Below are positions 28,589 through 37,202 of a DNA stretch of 64,000 bases, piece by piece (position 1 is the first letter of the stretch; every line of letters starts with the position of its first letter). The stretch is from positions 1,488,001-1,552,000 of the forward strand of contig NC_007712.1 of NCBI RefSeq assembly GCF_000010085.1, given 5' to 3'. The DNA is from Sodalis glossinidius str. 'morsitans'. GTDB lineage: Bacteria > Pseudomonadota > Gammaproteobacteria > Enterobacterales > Enterobacteriaceae. The notes beneath the pieces were generated by a model. That model was not told the DNA's origin. It did not search any database and saw only the letters and a list, made by a program, of their open reading frames with translations. A program made the position numbers and the translations under genes.

Positions 28589-29725
28589 GTGAACGATGCC
28601 ATACCCCGTCCGCCGTCCAACAGCGCCCGCAAAATGGTGACGCCATTACTGGAAATCCGCAACCTGACCAAAAGCTTTGACGGGCAGATGGTGGTGGATA
28701 ATGTCAGTTTTACCATCTATAAAGGGGAAATGTTCGCCCTGTTGGGCGCTTCCGGCTGCGGCAAATCCACGCTGTTGCGGATGCTGGCGGGCTTCGAGGC
28801 GCCGACCCACGGCGCTATTGTCCTCGATGGTCAGGATCTCTCCCATACGCCGCCCTATCAACGGCCCATTAATATGATGTTCCAGTCCTATGCGTTGTTC
28901 CCCCACATGACGGTGGAGCAGAACATTGCCTTTGGCCTGAAGCAGGACAAGCTGCCGCGTGCGGAGATTAAACTGCGGGTGGAAGAGATGCTGGCGATGG
29001 TGCATATGCAGGAATTTGCGGCGCGCAAGCCGCATCAGCTTTCCGGCGGCCAGCGCCAGCGGGTGGCCCTGGCGCGCAGCCTGGCCAAACGGCCCAAGCT
29101 TCTGCTGCTGGATGAACCGATGGGGGCACTGGATAAAAAGCTGCGTGACCGCATGCAGCTGGAAGTGGTGGATATTCTTGAGCGGGTCGGCGTGACCTGC
29201 ATCATGGTTACCCACGATCAGGAAGAAGCGATGACCATGGCGGGCCGTATTGCCATCATGAACCGCGGCAAATTTGTGCAAATCGGTGAGCCGGAGGAGA
29301 TATATGAGCATCCTAACAGTCGCTTCAGCGCCGAGTTTATCGGGTCGGTGAACATGTTCGAGGGGCTGCTCAAAGCGCGTTCGGACAACGCGCTTATCCT
29401 GCAAAGCCCGGGTCTGCTGTTGCCACTGCGGGTCAATACCGATGTATCGGTGGTGGACGGCGTCCCGGTCCATGTCGCGCTGCGGCCGGAGAAAATCATG
29501 CTATGTGAGGGCGTGCCCAAAGACGGCTGTAACTTCGCCGTTGGTGAGGTGATCAATATCGCCTACCTGGGGGATTTGTCCATTTATCACGTCCGCCTGA
29601 ACAGCGGGCATATCATCAGTGCCCAGTTGACCAATACCCACCGTTACCGTAAAGGCGCGCCCACCTGGGGCGACCAGGTAAACCTGTGCTGGGACGCGGA
29701 CAGTTGTATTGTGCTTACGGTTTAG
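28589..29725 (+). CDS. potG: Putrescine transporter ATPase PotG
   Basis: This ABC ATPase of about 378 aa matches E. coli PotG. Walker A 'GASGCGKST', Q-loop 'MMFQSYALFPHMTV', signature 'LSGGQRQRVALARS', Walker B 'LLLLDEPMGALD' and the H-loop 'MVTHDQEEAMTMA' are all intact, and the C-terminal regulatory barrel (TOBE) follows. GTG 28589 aligns with the E. coli start 'MNDAIPRP' and has GGAGAG eight bases upstream; ATG 28583 is too close to that site. It energises uptake of putrescine through PotHI. Confidence 0.93.
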   Translation: MNDAIPRPPSNSARKMVTPLLEIRNLTKSFDGQMVVDNVSFTIYKGEMFALLGASGCGKSTLLRMLAGFEAPTHGAIVLDGQDLSHTPPYQRPINMMFQSYALFPHMTVEQNIAFGLKQDKLPRAEIKLRVEEMLAMVHMQEFAARKPHQLSGGQRQRVALARSLAKRPKLLLLDEPMGALDKKLRDRMQLEVVDILERVGVTCIMVTHDQEEAMTMAGRIAIMNRGKFVQIGEPEEIYEHPNSRFSAEFIGSVNMFEGLLKARSDNALILQSPGLLLPLRVNTDVSVVDGVPVHVALRPEKIMLCEGVPKDGCNFAVGEVINIAYLGDLSIYHVRLNSGHIISAQLTNTHRYRKGAPTWGDQVNLCWDADSCIVLTV

Positions 29726-29739
29726 GGGAGGGGAAGATG

Positions 29740-30699
29740 ATGTCCAACGCTAACCCTACACCGCCGTCTGGCGGCGCGCGGCGCGTGATGATCCCGGGCT
29801 TGTTGACCCGCTGGCAGATGGCCCACGGGCGCAAGATGGTGATCCTGCTGCCTTATCTGTGGCTGCTGTTATTGTTCATGCTGCCGTTTTTGATTGTGTT
29901 CAAAATCAGTCTGGCCGAAATGGCGCGCGCCATTCCGCCCTATACCGATTTGATCAACTGGCTGGACGGCTCCCTGACGATTTCGCTCAACCTGGCTAAT
30001 TTCATCCAGCTGCTGGACGACCCGCTGTATATCGAAGCTTATCTGCAATCTTTGCAGGTAGCGGCGGTGTCGACGTTCTTCTGCCTCCTGCTGGGTTATC
30101 CCATGGCCTGGGCGGTGGCGCACAGCTGGGCATCTACACGTAACATTCTGCTGTTACTGGTTATTCTGCCCTCCTGGACCTCATTTTTGATCAGGGTTTA
30201 TGCCTGGATGGGCATTTTGAAGAATAACGGCGTGCTGAATAATGTGCTGATGTGGCTCGGGGTTATCGACCAGCCGCTGGTAATACTGCATACCAACTTG
30301 GCGGTGTATATCGGCGTAGTATACGCCTATTTACCCTTTATGATCCTGCCCATCTATACCGCGCTGACCCGGTTGGATTACTCCCTGGTGGAAGCCTCGC
30401 TGGATTTGGGCGCCCGGCCGCTGAAAACCTTTTTCCAAGTGATCGTGCCGCTCACCAAAGGGGGCATTATCGCCGGCTCGATGCTGGTGTTTATCCCGGC
30501 GGTAGGGGAGTATGTGATCCCTGAACTGCTCGGCGGGCCGGACAGCATTATGATCGGCCGGATCTTGTGGCAGGAGTTTTTCAATAATCGCGATTGGCCG
30601 GTGGCCTCAGCGGTCGCGGTGGTGATGCTGCTGCTGTTGATAGCCCCCATCATGTGGTTCCATAAATATCAGAACAAAGCCATGGGAGATCACCGATGA
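29740..30699 (+). CDS. potH: Putrescine transporter permease PotH
   Basis: The 319-aa inner-membrane protein matches PotH (317 aa), one of two permease subunits. Six hydrophobic helices and the ATPase-coupling EAA motif 'VEASLDLGARPLKTFFQVIV' are present. ATG 29740 (or 29737) follows a GGGGAGGGGAAG site. Its last codons overlap the start of potI by four bases (ATGA), so translation is probably coupled. Confidence 0.93.
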   Translation: MSNANPTPPSGGARRVMIPGLLTRWQMAHGRKMVILLPYLWLLLLFMLPFLIVFKISLAEMARAIPPYTDLINWLDGSLTISLNLANFIQLLDDPLYIEAYLQSLQVAAVSTFFCLLLGYPMAWAVAHSWASTRNILLLLVILPSWTSFLIRVYAWMGILKNNGVLNNVLMWLGVIDQPLVILHTNLAVYIGVVYAYLPFMILPIYTALTRLDYSLVEASLDLGARPLKTFFQVIVPLTKGGIIAGSMLVFIPAVGEYVIPELLGGPDSIMIGRILWQEFFNNRDWPVASAVAVVMLLLLIAPIMWFHKYQNKAMGDHR

Positions 30700-31541
30700 A
30701 TACGTTACCGGTCGTACGCTCGCCTTGGCGCATCCTGATACTGGTGGTGGGTTACACCTTTTTGTACGCGCCGATGCTGATGTTAGTGATTTATTCGTTT
30801 AACAGCTCTCGACTGGTAACGGTCTGGGCCGGCTGGTCCACGCAGTGGTACCACGTGCTGGTGCACGACGACGCAATGATTAGCGCCGTGACGCTGAGTA
30901 TGACGCTGGCGGCGTCGACCGCGACCATGGCGGCGGTGCTGGGGACCCTGGCGTCGGTGGTTATCGTTCGCTTCGGCCGCTTTCGCGGCGACAGCGGTTT
31001 CGCCTTTATGTTGACTGCGCCGCTGGTCATGCCGGATGTGATTACCGGATTGTCGCTGCTGCTGCTGTTTGTTGCGCTGGGGCACGCAATAGGCTGGCCC
31101 GCCGAGCGCGGCATGTTCACCATCTGGCTGGTGCATGTGACTTTTTGTACCGCTTACGTGGCGGTGGTGGTGAGTTCACGCCTGCGCGAGCTGGATCACT
31201 CTATCGAAGAAGCGGCGATGGATTTGGGCGCCACGACGGTGAAGGTGTTTTTCATCATTACGTTGCCGATGATTGCGCCGGCTATCATCTCCGGCTGGCT
31301 ATTGGCGTTTACCCTGTCGCTCGACGATTTGGTGATCGCCAGTTTTGTCGCCGGTTCCGGCTCCACGACGCTGCCAATGCTAGTTTTCTCCAGCGTACGC
31401 ATGGGGGTAAACCCGGAAATTAATGCCCTGGCGACGCTTATCCTGGGGGGGGTGGGCGTAATCAGTCTGATAGCCTGGTGGTTAATGTCCCGTAAGGAAA
31501 AACAGCATCAGCGCGATCGCCAGCGCGCCGCGCGTGGCTGA
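30696..31541 (+). CDS. potI: Putrescine transporter permease PotI
   Basis: The 281-aa protein has the same length as E. coli PotI and matches it throughout, with six predicted helices and the EAA loop 'EEAAMDLGATTVKVFFIITL'. It pairs with PotH to form the channel. It is the last gene of the operon. With all four components intact, putrescine uptake is probably one of the functions kept by this genome. Confidence 0.93.
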   Translation: MNTLPVVRSPWRILILVVGYTFLYAPMLMLVIYSFNSSRLVTVWAGWSTQWYHVLVHDDAMISAVTLSMTLAASTATMAAVLGTLASVVIVRFGRFRGDSGFAFMLTAPLVMPDVITGLSLLLLFVALGHAIGWPAERGMFTIWLVHVTFCTAYVAVVVSSRLRELDHSIEEAAMDLGATTVKVFFIITLPMIAPAIISGWLLAFTLSLDDLVIASFVAGSGSTTLPMLVFSSVRMGVNPEINALATLILGGVGVISLIAWWLMSRKEKQHQRDRQRAARG

Positions 31542-31556
31542 TTGACGGGATCGCTG

Positions 31557-32440
31557 CTAATCCAATGTGCCGCCGGAATGCTGGCAGCCGGCCATGGGCT
31601 CGGCGCCGCAGGCGATGCGCAATAAGGCCAAAATGGTGGTGAGCGGCAGCGTCGAGCGGCCGCTGCTGGGCATTGCGTATGCCGACGGCGGCGTTGATTT
31701 GTGCGCTTGTCCGCTGTATCCGGCAAGTTTTGCGCCGGTGGTCGCCGTCTTGAAACAGTTTATCCCGCGCGCGGGCTGACCCCATATCATGTGGCGCGCC
31801 GGCGCGGCGAATTAAAGTTCTTGCTGCTACGGAAAGCAGGCTCGATGGCGCAGCTACGGGCGGTATTGCCCTGGCTGCAGGCGCGATTACCGCAGTTGAA
31901 GGTTATCTCGGTTAACCTGCAGCCGGTGCCGATGGCGGTGCTGGAAGGGGAACGGGAAATCATGCTGACGCCTGCGCGCGCTCTGGAGGAGCGGCTCAAC
32001 GGCGTGCCGCTGTACATTCGGCCGCAAAGTTTCTTTCAGACTAACCCGTAGGTCGCCGCCGGCCTGTACGCCACCGCCCGTGATTGGGTCGCCGCGTTGC
32101 CGGTGACACGGCTTTGGGATTTGTTTTGCGGTGTCGGCGGCTTTGGTCTACACGTGTATCGTCCCGGCATGGAACTCACCGCGGAGGCTATCGCCAGCGC
32201 GCGGCAGTTGGCGTAGCAATTGGGGCTGGAGGGTGTCTCGTTTCAGGCGTTTGATTCCACCCGGTTTGCGGTGCAAAACGGCGCCGCGCTGGATCCTCTA
32301 TTCCAGCTGCCAGGCCGCGACGCTCATGCGCGATCTGGGCGCGCTCTGCGACTATCAGGTGTGCCGTGTCCGGCTGTTCGATATGTTTCCCCATACCGCT
32401 CATTATGAAACGCTGGTGCTGCTCGAGCGCCGCGCGCCGC
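31557..32440 (+). pseudogene. rlmC: rlmC (rumB), 23S rRNA m5U747 methyltransferase, broken
   Basis: The fragment starts within RlmC at 'RNKAKMVVSGSVERPLLG' and goes on with 'CPLYPASFAPVVAVL', 'LPQLKVISVNLQPVPMAVLE', 'IRPQSFFQTNP', 'LWDLFCGVGGFGLHVY' and 'LFDMFPHTAHYETLVLL'. About 35 N-terminal codons, including most iron-sulfur cysteines, are absent. There is a frameshift near 31780, an internal gap around 31840, a TAG at 32048-32050, another at 32214-32216 and a gap that removes part of the catalytic region. The order potI-rlmC is that of E. coli. The enzyme is lost. Confidence 0.87.
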
Positions 32441-32734
32441 GCGCCGGGCGACGCCGGTTAATGTCCTTTCGGACAGGATCCTCTCACGCCTCTCTTTCGG
32501 CACACGTTGAGCCGTTAAGTTTCAGCGTGCGTGACGTGGCTTACCTTCGACGCCCAGGTCTCACCTGTTCCGAGGTAGCCATTGATGCTGATGCGGCGTG
32601 GCAAGGGCAGGCACCCGTGCTGGACGCGGCGCGTATTAATGGCGCTGCTCGAAGCGCAGCTGCATTAAGATTATGGCATTTAAATTCAAATAGTTACAAG
32701 TGATCGATCGAAATTACTCGAAATTCGATCGAAA
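32441..32734. other. Left flank of the prophage
   Basis: About 295 bases between the rlmC remnant and the integrase. An open frame on the plus strand resembles nothing I know. The last 60 bases hold repeated CGAT/AATT motifs (GATCGATCGAAATTACTCG and a near copy), a likely place for the left attachment site and integrase arm sites. I found no matching copy at the right end. Confidence 0.35.
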
Positions 32735-33802
32735 CTATTCAATCTCGGCCCACTCCGACCCTCTTACATCGCGGTACTTATCGGTCATCTCGGATGACTT
32801 ATGTCCTAGCAGTTTTTGCGCATAATCCCTCCCTTTCTCATCGGTGTAGAGTCGTGCCGCCAAACTTCTGATTTCATGGAATGAAGGCGGGTCACCTTGC
32901 CACGTCAATCCAGATACGCGACGCGCCTTCAAAAAGGCGGCGGATATCGTTTTTGCGGCAAATTGTTCATGTTTGGAGTCTGCAACAATATGTGACCCAG
33001 TGCTATTTAATGCCTTAAACTGGCTCAGTACATCAGCAAGGCATAAGTTGAGGCAATCAATACGTGTTACCGCGGAGAATGCCAGCATCATGCCTGTTTT
33101 CGCTTGCTTGATGTAAAGGCGTCCGTCTTTGAAATTCTCCCAGAGAAGCGCCTGTATATCGCCCAGTCGTTGACCTGTAACCAGGGCAAGGTCAAGACAG
33201 GAGCCAACCCATGCAGGTAATTTCTCAGCTATCTTGCGGATGACCTTCCATTCCTCAAGTGTTATACGCTCACGCTGGATTTCTACACGCTGGTTCCGTG
33301 TGGCCTCGGCGGGGTTGTGCGATACTATCCCATCTGCAATGGCCTCGCGGAATAAATCAATAACTTCCTTTCTCAATTTATTCGCCATCGTTTCTTTCCC
33401 GGCTTTGACCCACAGATTCAGGAAGGCAGCAACATCTTTTGTTTGCACCTGCTGAATAGCAAATTCGCCCAGATGTTCATTGATAGCTTTCAAATATTTC
33501 CGATGCTCAGTCATCGTCTTTGGTTTTAGCTTCCGACCTTCGAGTATTGTCAAATAACGTGTAGTCCATTCGCTAACTGTGGTCGCCTGTGTGCCGCTAA
33601 TGCGGTCAACGAGTGGTGATTGTTTTGATGAGCCATAAATCGCCATATTAGCGGCTATGGCTTGCGTAATAGCCTCCCGCCGATTGCGTCCGAGGCCGTA
33701 TTCTTTTCCTGTTCGTGGGTCGCGATAGCAAAAATAGCCGCCATTTATGGGTTGCAGGTTTGGCGGCAAATCGCGGTTTTTATGGCTTCTCCGGCGTGCC
33801 AT
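32735..33802 (-). CDS. int: Lambda-type tyrosine integrase
   Basis: The 355-aa protein has the length and domain order of lambda Int (356 aa). The N-terminal arm-binding part begins 'RRRSHKNRDLPPNLQ' with 'YFCYRDPRTGKEYGLGRNRR', very close to lambda Int. The catalytic residues are visible: Arg in 'VTGQRLGD', His-x-x-Arg in 'FHEIRSLAARLY', His in 'LLGHKSSEM' and the nucleophile Tyr in 'DKYRDVRG'. It recombines attP and attB. Its 3' end points to the left prophage boundary and its start overlaps the xis-like gene by 23 bases, as in lambda. Intact. Confidence 0.95.
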   Translation of the reverse strand: MARRRSHKNRDLPPNLQPINGGYFCYRDPRTGKEYGLGRNRREAITQAIAANMAIYGSSKQSPLVDRISGTQATTVSEWTTRYLTILEGRKLKPKTMTEHRKYLKAINEHLGEFAIQQVQTKDVAAFLNLWVKAGKETMANKLRKEVIDLFREAIADGIVSHNPAEATRNQRVEIQRERITLEEWKVIRKIAEKLPAWVGSCLDLALVTGQRLGDIQALLWENFKDGRLYIKQAKTGMMLAFSAVTRIDCLNLCLADVLSQFKALNSTGSHIVADSKHEQFAAKTISAAFLKARRVSGLTWQGDPPSFHEIRSLAARLYTDEKGRDYAQKLLGHKSSEMTDKYRDVRGSEWAEIE

Positions 33803-34019
33803 GTTTTATCCTCGATAGTAATGCGGGGTGAACAGTTCTGGATGGGTTGAAGGTATTGTTTCGGGTAAGCTTCTCGGCGTTTTCGTCAACTAAATATTCT
33901 CGACCTTCAAATATGGCTGGCGGGAAAAAACGTCCGCCTCGGGCTGCGCGTCTAAGTGTTTCCATACAGTGCGGATGGGCTTGCCGCCGATTCCACTCGG
34001 ATAATGTGATGTATGCCAT
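33780..34019 (-). CDS. xis: Excisionase-like protein
   Basis: A 79-aa basic protein immediately upstream of, and overlapping, int. It begins 'AYITLSEWNRRQAHPHCMET' and has a short winged-helix pattern like lambda Xis, with a basic C-terminal tail. Position, size and overlap suggest the excisionase that bends attachment sites and directs integrase towards excision. Sequence similarity to Xis is moderate, so the call leans on context. Confidence 0.75.
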   Translation of the reverse strand: MAYITLSEWNRRQAHPHCMETLRRAARGGRFFPPAIFEGREYLVDENAEKLTRNNTFNPSRTVHPALLSRIKHGTPEKP

Positions 34020-34165
34020 TATTTGCCTCTGCTTAAATCAAGCCGCTACTCCGTTTGTTATGACGGCGAGCAGGCGGGGGGGATTGTGAATCGTAGAAAT
34101 AAAGTTGCACACCTGGTGTGCAGTGGTGAGGTGATTTCAGGCTGCCATGCGACAGCCGGGATTAT

Positions 34166-34438
34166 TTATTGCATGGTCGCTTGAATCCGATGTAGCGCAC
34201 CATTTACCAGAGAGGCCAGTATTTCCTCTTTCGGCAAACCAGTACAAATGCCTTCCTCATATTCCCCAATAAGCTTGCAGTCCGCTTCAAATCGCGTTTG
34301 GCGGATATCATCTTCAAGAAGCCAGCATTCTGCATCGGCCTCATTCTCCATGCTAATAATACGGTTTTCCAGTTTTTCAATTTCTTCGAGAAGGCCGGTC
34401 TCCCGGCGGGCGAGTAATCCGGTGAGTAAACCATTCAT
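34166..34438 (-). CDS. Phage protein of unknown function, coiled coil
   Basis: A 90-aa acidic protein with a central helical, heptad-like stretch ('RETGLLEEIEKLENRIISME'). No family recognised. It belongs to the leftward early transcript between the nuclease remnant and xis. Confidence 0.5.
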   Translation of the reverse strand: MNGLLTGLLARRETGLLEEIEKLENRIISMENEADAECWLLEDDIRQTRFEADCKLIGEYEEGICTGLPKEEILASLVNGALHRIQATMQ

Positions 34439-34491
34439 GCTTCACCTCAATAGCGTTAATGTGAGTTGGAAAAGCGGCGTAGATTTCGTTT

Positions 34492-34629
34492 CTATAAAAT
34501 CATGCCTAATTTATCGGCTTTACGCTGAGCTTCATAAGCATTACGAATGATTGCTCCGTCCGGGAATTGCCATGCGGTACAGCTGGCATTGTAAAAGCGA
34601 ACCATTATTTTCTGGCTATTTGTGTCCAT
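34492..34629 (-). CDS. Small phage protein, 45 aa
   Basis: ATG 34629 follows a GGAG site, giving 'MDTNSQKIMVRFYNASCTAW' and 25 more residues. A longer in-frame start at 34680 lacks a ribosome site. Unknown function. Confidence 0.45.
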   Translation of the reverse strand: MDTNSQKIMVRFYNASCTAWQFPDGAIIRNAYEAQRKADKLGMIL

Positions 34630-34717
34630 GCTGAACTCCTGTATTGCAGATGGCCGACTCCCTGACCGGGAGTCAGCCATGAATTACATTAATCTGTAGG
34701 TTTAAAATTTAGGAATT

Positions 34718-35274
34718 TTACTTGGCTAATGCTTTAAAGAAGCTAGATAAATATTTGCTGTCTATTTTATAATCGGCCCATTTTCTATTCATAGATATAG
34801 GAATGGAAATCGTTGTTCGACTGGTTGCGATTTCACGTGGCAGCAAAAATACATGTTTTTTATTGCCTTTTAAAACTATGGCGTAAAGCACAAAGAAATC
34901 TGCTATATCTCTTTGTTTGTTAATATAAAAGAACTATACGTACTTATTTCTCAAGTTAATTTATTTTTACAAAGTCGGATTTGCGATGTTTTTACATCTA
35001 CAGATATTTTACTTACTGTAAAGTCAATTGTTGACTGAAAGTATATCTGATTATTATCTATAGCATCTGGTACGTCTTTTTTTAACCATTGCTCGCTAAT
35101 TACCACTATTCTATCCGTGGCTGAGCCATAACGAGCCTTATCAGCAATGACTCTTACCCCATTTCTTTTTAAATAAATATATACCGTTTGCCACGGTATC
35201 CCTACATCTAGTCCAACTAATTTAAGGTTTTTTAATCTCTCGTAACTTTTTATGCAAGCCTGTACGGTATCCAT
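34718..35274 (-). pseudogene. PD-(D/E)XK nuclease-like phage gene, frameshifted
   Basis: ATG 35274 opens a 107-codon frame: a small helix-turn-helix-like N-terminus ('GIPWQTVYIYLKRNGV'), then 'KARYGSATDRIVVISEQWL' and 'IDFTVSKISVDVKTSQIR', where the D...(D)VK spacing resembles the PD-(D/E)XK nuclease core. It stops at 34951. In another frame the missing end follows: 'DIADFFVLYAIVLKGNKKHV', 'FLLPREIATSRTTISIPIS' and 'SSFFKALAK' to TAA 34718. Together this is a typical small phage nuclease of about 185 codons. The break lies near 34930-34950. Confidence 0.6.
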
Positions 35275-35283
35275 AAACTCTCC

Positions 35284-35679
35284 TTAAAAGGGAATCCCCG
35301 AGTTATCATCAAACGGTGGTGGCGCTTCATTACTTACTGGCGGTTTATTTTGCTGAGGCTGTCCATCCTGCTTGCTGGTGAAATAAATCTCATTAACAAT
35401 AACAACCGGCGTTGATTTTTCGGTGCCGTCTTTGGCTGTCCAGCTTTCGAGAACGAATTGCCCTGTAACGATTACTTTCGTCCCTTTGGTGAGATAACGG
35501 AGGAGTTTCTCTGCTCTTGCCCCAAACATACGGCACTGCACCCAAGTGACTTTTTCATGCTCGCCATATCCCTGCTTGACTGGCAATGAAAATGTGGCAA
35601 TCACCTTGCCATTGGGGGTGCTTCGGGTAACACAATCACTGCCGAGGTTTCCTGAAAATGTTACGACGTTTATTGACAT
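35284..35679 (-). CDS. ssb: Single-stranded DNA-binding protein
   Basis: A 131-aa OB-fold protein with 'NVVTFSGNLGSDCVTRSTPN', 'VTWVQCRMFGARAEKLLRYL', 'KGTKVIVTGQF' and the acidic C-terminal tip 'PPFDDNSGIPF', which in SSB proteins recruits partner enzymes. It overlaps the end of erf by ten bases, so the pair is co-translated; SSB would coat DNA during ERF-mediated recombination. Confidence 0.9.
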   Translation of the reverse strand: MSINVVTFSGNLGSDCVTRSTPNGKVIATFSLPVKQGYGEHEKVTWVQCRMFGARAEKLLRYLTKGTKVIVTGQFVLESWTAKDGTEKSTPVVIVNEIYFTSKQDGQPQQNKPPVSNEAPPPFDDNSGIPF

Positions 35680-36287
35680 AATGCGGCCTCCAATTCTGAT
35701 TTTCGGATATCGTAAATATTTTTGGCTTCTGTTTGCTGCGCCGTACCATTCAACGGCGTCCAGATTTTTCTAAATTCCATTTGGAGTTCATGTAATGATT
35801 GAACAGTCATTGCCTGCTCGGTGAAGGATTTAAGAATATCATCTGGTGTAGGTGCTGCCACTTCATGCACTTCAGCATCGGCATCAATAGCCGTTTCTTC
35901 CGTGGGTATGCAAAAAGCTTGAAAGGCAGCATATTTGTAAGCAATGGACATCGCCTTATTGGTAGCCTTGTCGCCGCTATCCATCGCCTCGCCATAGGTC
36001 GTCACGGTGTGTTTTGAGCCATCTTCTGTTGCAACAAAGTCAAATTCGGCTTTGACCGTAACATAAAACAGTACGCCGCCTTGTCGGGTTGCTCGTTCGG
36101 TCACCATCCGCTCAACAATTCGGGGAAGAATGACCAGCCCATATTTTGCCAGTACCGGAGCCAGTGCGGTATAAACTTGGTCAATCCCCCGAAACTTAAA
36201 GCCTTGTTGAGTATTATTTCCTTCTTTCTTAATCCCCGTAGCCGCTAAATCACGGGCAACATTACTGATAGCTGAATAGACTTTCAT
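35670..36287 (-). CDS. erf: ERF-family single-strand annealing recombinase
   Basis: The 205-aa protein shows the ERF signature: 'QQGFKFRGIDQVYTALAPVL', 'HTVTTYGEAMDSGDKATNKA' and 'SIAYKYAAFQAFCIPTEE'. ERF of P22 anneals single strands and circularises the phage genome. The C-terminus is acidic then helical. It belongs to the leftward early operon with ssb. Intact. Confidence 0.92.
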   Translation of the reverse strand: MKVYSAISNVARDLAATGIKKEGNNTQQGFKFRGIDQVYTALAPVLAKYGLVILPRIVERMVTERATRQGGVLFYVTVKAEFDFVATEDGSKHTVTTYGEAMDSGDKATNKAMSIAYKYAAFQAFCIPTEETAIDADAEVHEVAAPTPDDILKSFTEQAMTVQSLHELQMEFRKIWTPLNGTAQQTEAKNIYDIRKSELEAALCQ

Positions 36288-36295
36288 CGTTCACC

Positions 36296-36493
36296 TCAAA
36301 AAGGTTCGTTACCGTTTGGCATGAAGTATTTGATGTTTAGCTTTTCTGTGTGTGCATAATGCAGCGATTCCTTCTTCGCTTCACGCATGCCTAATCGACG
36401 ATATTCAAGCGCCTGAATTAAGCAGAAGCGTCGCCATTCCTGACTCATACGCAGTGTTTGAACTTGTGGTGGTATGTTATCTAATAAGCTCAT
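36296..36493 (-). CDS. Small early phage protein, 65 aa
   Basis: ATG 36493 follows a strong AAGGAGGAGGA site. The product ('MSLLDNIPPQVQTLRMSQEW' onward) is basic and helical. It overlaps the end of the previous small gene. Unknown function. Confidence 0.55.
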   Translation of the reverse strand: MSLLDNIPPQVQTLRMSQEWRRFCLIQALEYRRLGMREAKKESLHYAHTEKLNIKYFMPNGNEPF

Positions 36494-36602
36494 TCCTCCT
36501 CCTTACCTCATATATCTTGATGGTGATATCCCAGAGCAATGCGTCGTGTAATCGCAGAGATTCGGCGATTAGCGCCTGAATTAACTTATTGGCATAGTTC
36601 AT
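36477..36602 (-). CDS. Small early phage protein, 41 aa, translationally coupled
   Basis: ATG 36602 overlaps the TGA of the upstream small gene (ATGA) and gives 'MNYANKLIQALIAESLRLHD' to TAA 36477. Stop-start overlap at both ends suggests coupled translation in a chain of small genes. A longer frame from 36662 has no ribosome site and runs out of phase inside the upstream gene. Unknown function. Confidence 0.5.
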   Translation of the reverse strand: MNYANKLIQALIAESLRLHDALLWDITIKIYEVRRRNELIR

Positions 36603-36742
36603 AGCGGATTGCCTTGCTGCTTGAGAATATCGATAAGTTTCCTGTATCCATTTCTCAGCCATTTAACAACTTTATCCAATTGGGTTTCTTCCGGGTGATA
36701 GCTCCCCATGAGGGCAGCATTACCCGCGAATGCGTAATTCAT
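36599..36742 (-). CDS. Small early phage protein, 47 aa
   Basis: ATG 36742 lies six bases after AGGAG. The product reads 'MNYAFAGNAALMGSYHPEET' then 'QLDKVVKWLRNGYRKLIDIL'. Its size and place near erf recall small lambdoid proteins of the kil region, but I cannot assign it. Confidence 0.5.
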   Translation of the reverse strand: MNYAFAGNAALMGSYHPEETQLDKVVKWLRNGYRKLIDILKQQGNPL

Positions 36743-36757
36743 GGGGTGCTCCTGTTA

Positions 36758-36967
36758 TTATATTGTTATTTGTGTATTGTACTTTGCGTGACTCATGGTT
36801 TTCCAACTCTGGCCGCTATCTTTAGATAATATTCGCCAGCAGAGGGAAAGGCTCATTGATAAATAACCATTTCGTCGGATGCGTCTTACGCGCTTAAGTT
36901 CTTCGCGGTAGAGGTGTTCATATAGCTCTGCTTTATATTTTACCCATTGTGGAATTTTAGGTTTCAT
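36758..36967 (-). CDS. Small basic phage protein, 69 aa
   Basis: The frame from ATG 36967 gives a strongly basic product ('YREELKRVRRIRRNGYLS'). Its start overlaps the end of the membrane protein gene upstream. Unknown function. Confidence 0.45.
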   Translation of the reverse strand: MKPKIPQWVKYKAELYEHLYREELKRVRRIRRNGYLSMSLSLCWRILSKDSGQSWKTMSHAKYNTQITI

Positions 36968-37202
36968 TCTCCTTCTCCAGTTTACCGAAGATTTTATTTA
37001 AAGTTTCAGCCTGTACAAATTGTACAGCGATGCATTCCAAAAATAACCGACTAAAAAATAATGCTATTGCTAAAAAGATAACTATCTTTTGTTCTGCATC
37101 CATAATGCCAATGACAGTGGTTATACTTTCTGCTATCCATGTCATAATTGAGATGACGTTGATGATTTTCAGTGTCCAGAACGTTTTAAACATGGTCGGC
37201 AT
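36957..37202 (-). CDS. Phage membrane protein, 81 aa
   Basis: Two hydrophobic segments ('IINVISIMTWIAESITTVIG' and 'KIVIFLAIALFFSRLFLE') are followed by a charged tail. It overlaps both neighbours by 11-17 bases. Unknown function; membrane proteins in this region are often superinfection or lysogeny accessories. Confidence 0.5.
   Translation of the reverse strand: MPTMFKTFWTLKIINVISIMTWIAESITTVIGIMDAEQKIVIFLAIALFFSRLFLECIAVQFVQAETLNKIFGKLEKENET

Noticed and set aside
32600..32740. attL core
   Set aside because: Repeated GATCG/AATT motifs look like integrase sites, but no matching direct repeat was found near 59930-62260, so attachment sites are not called.
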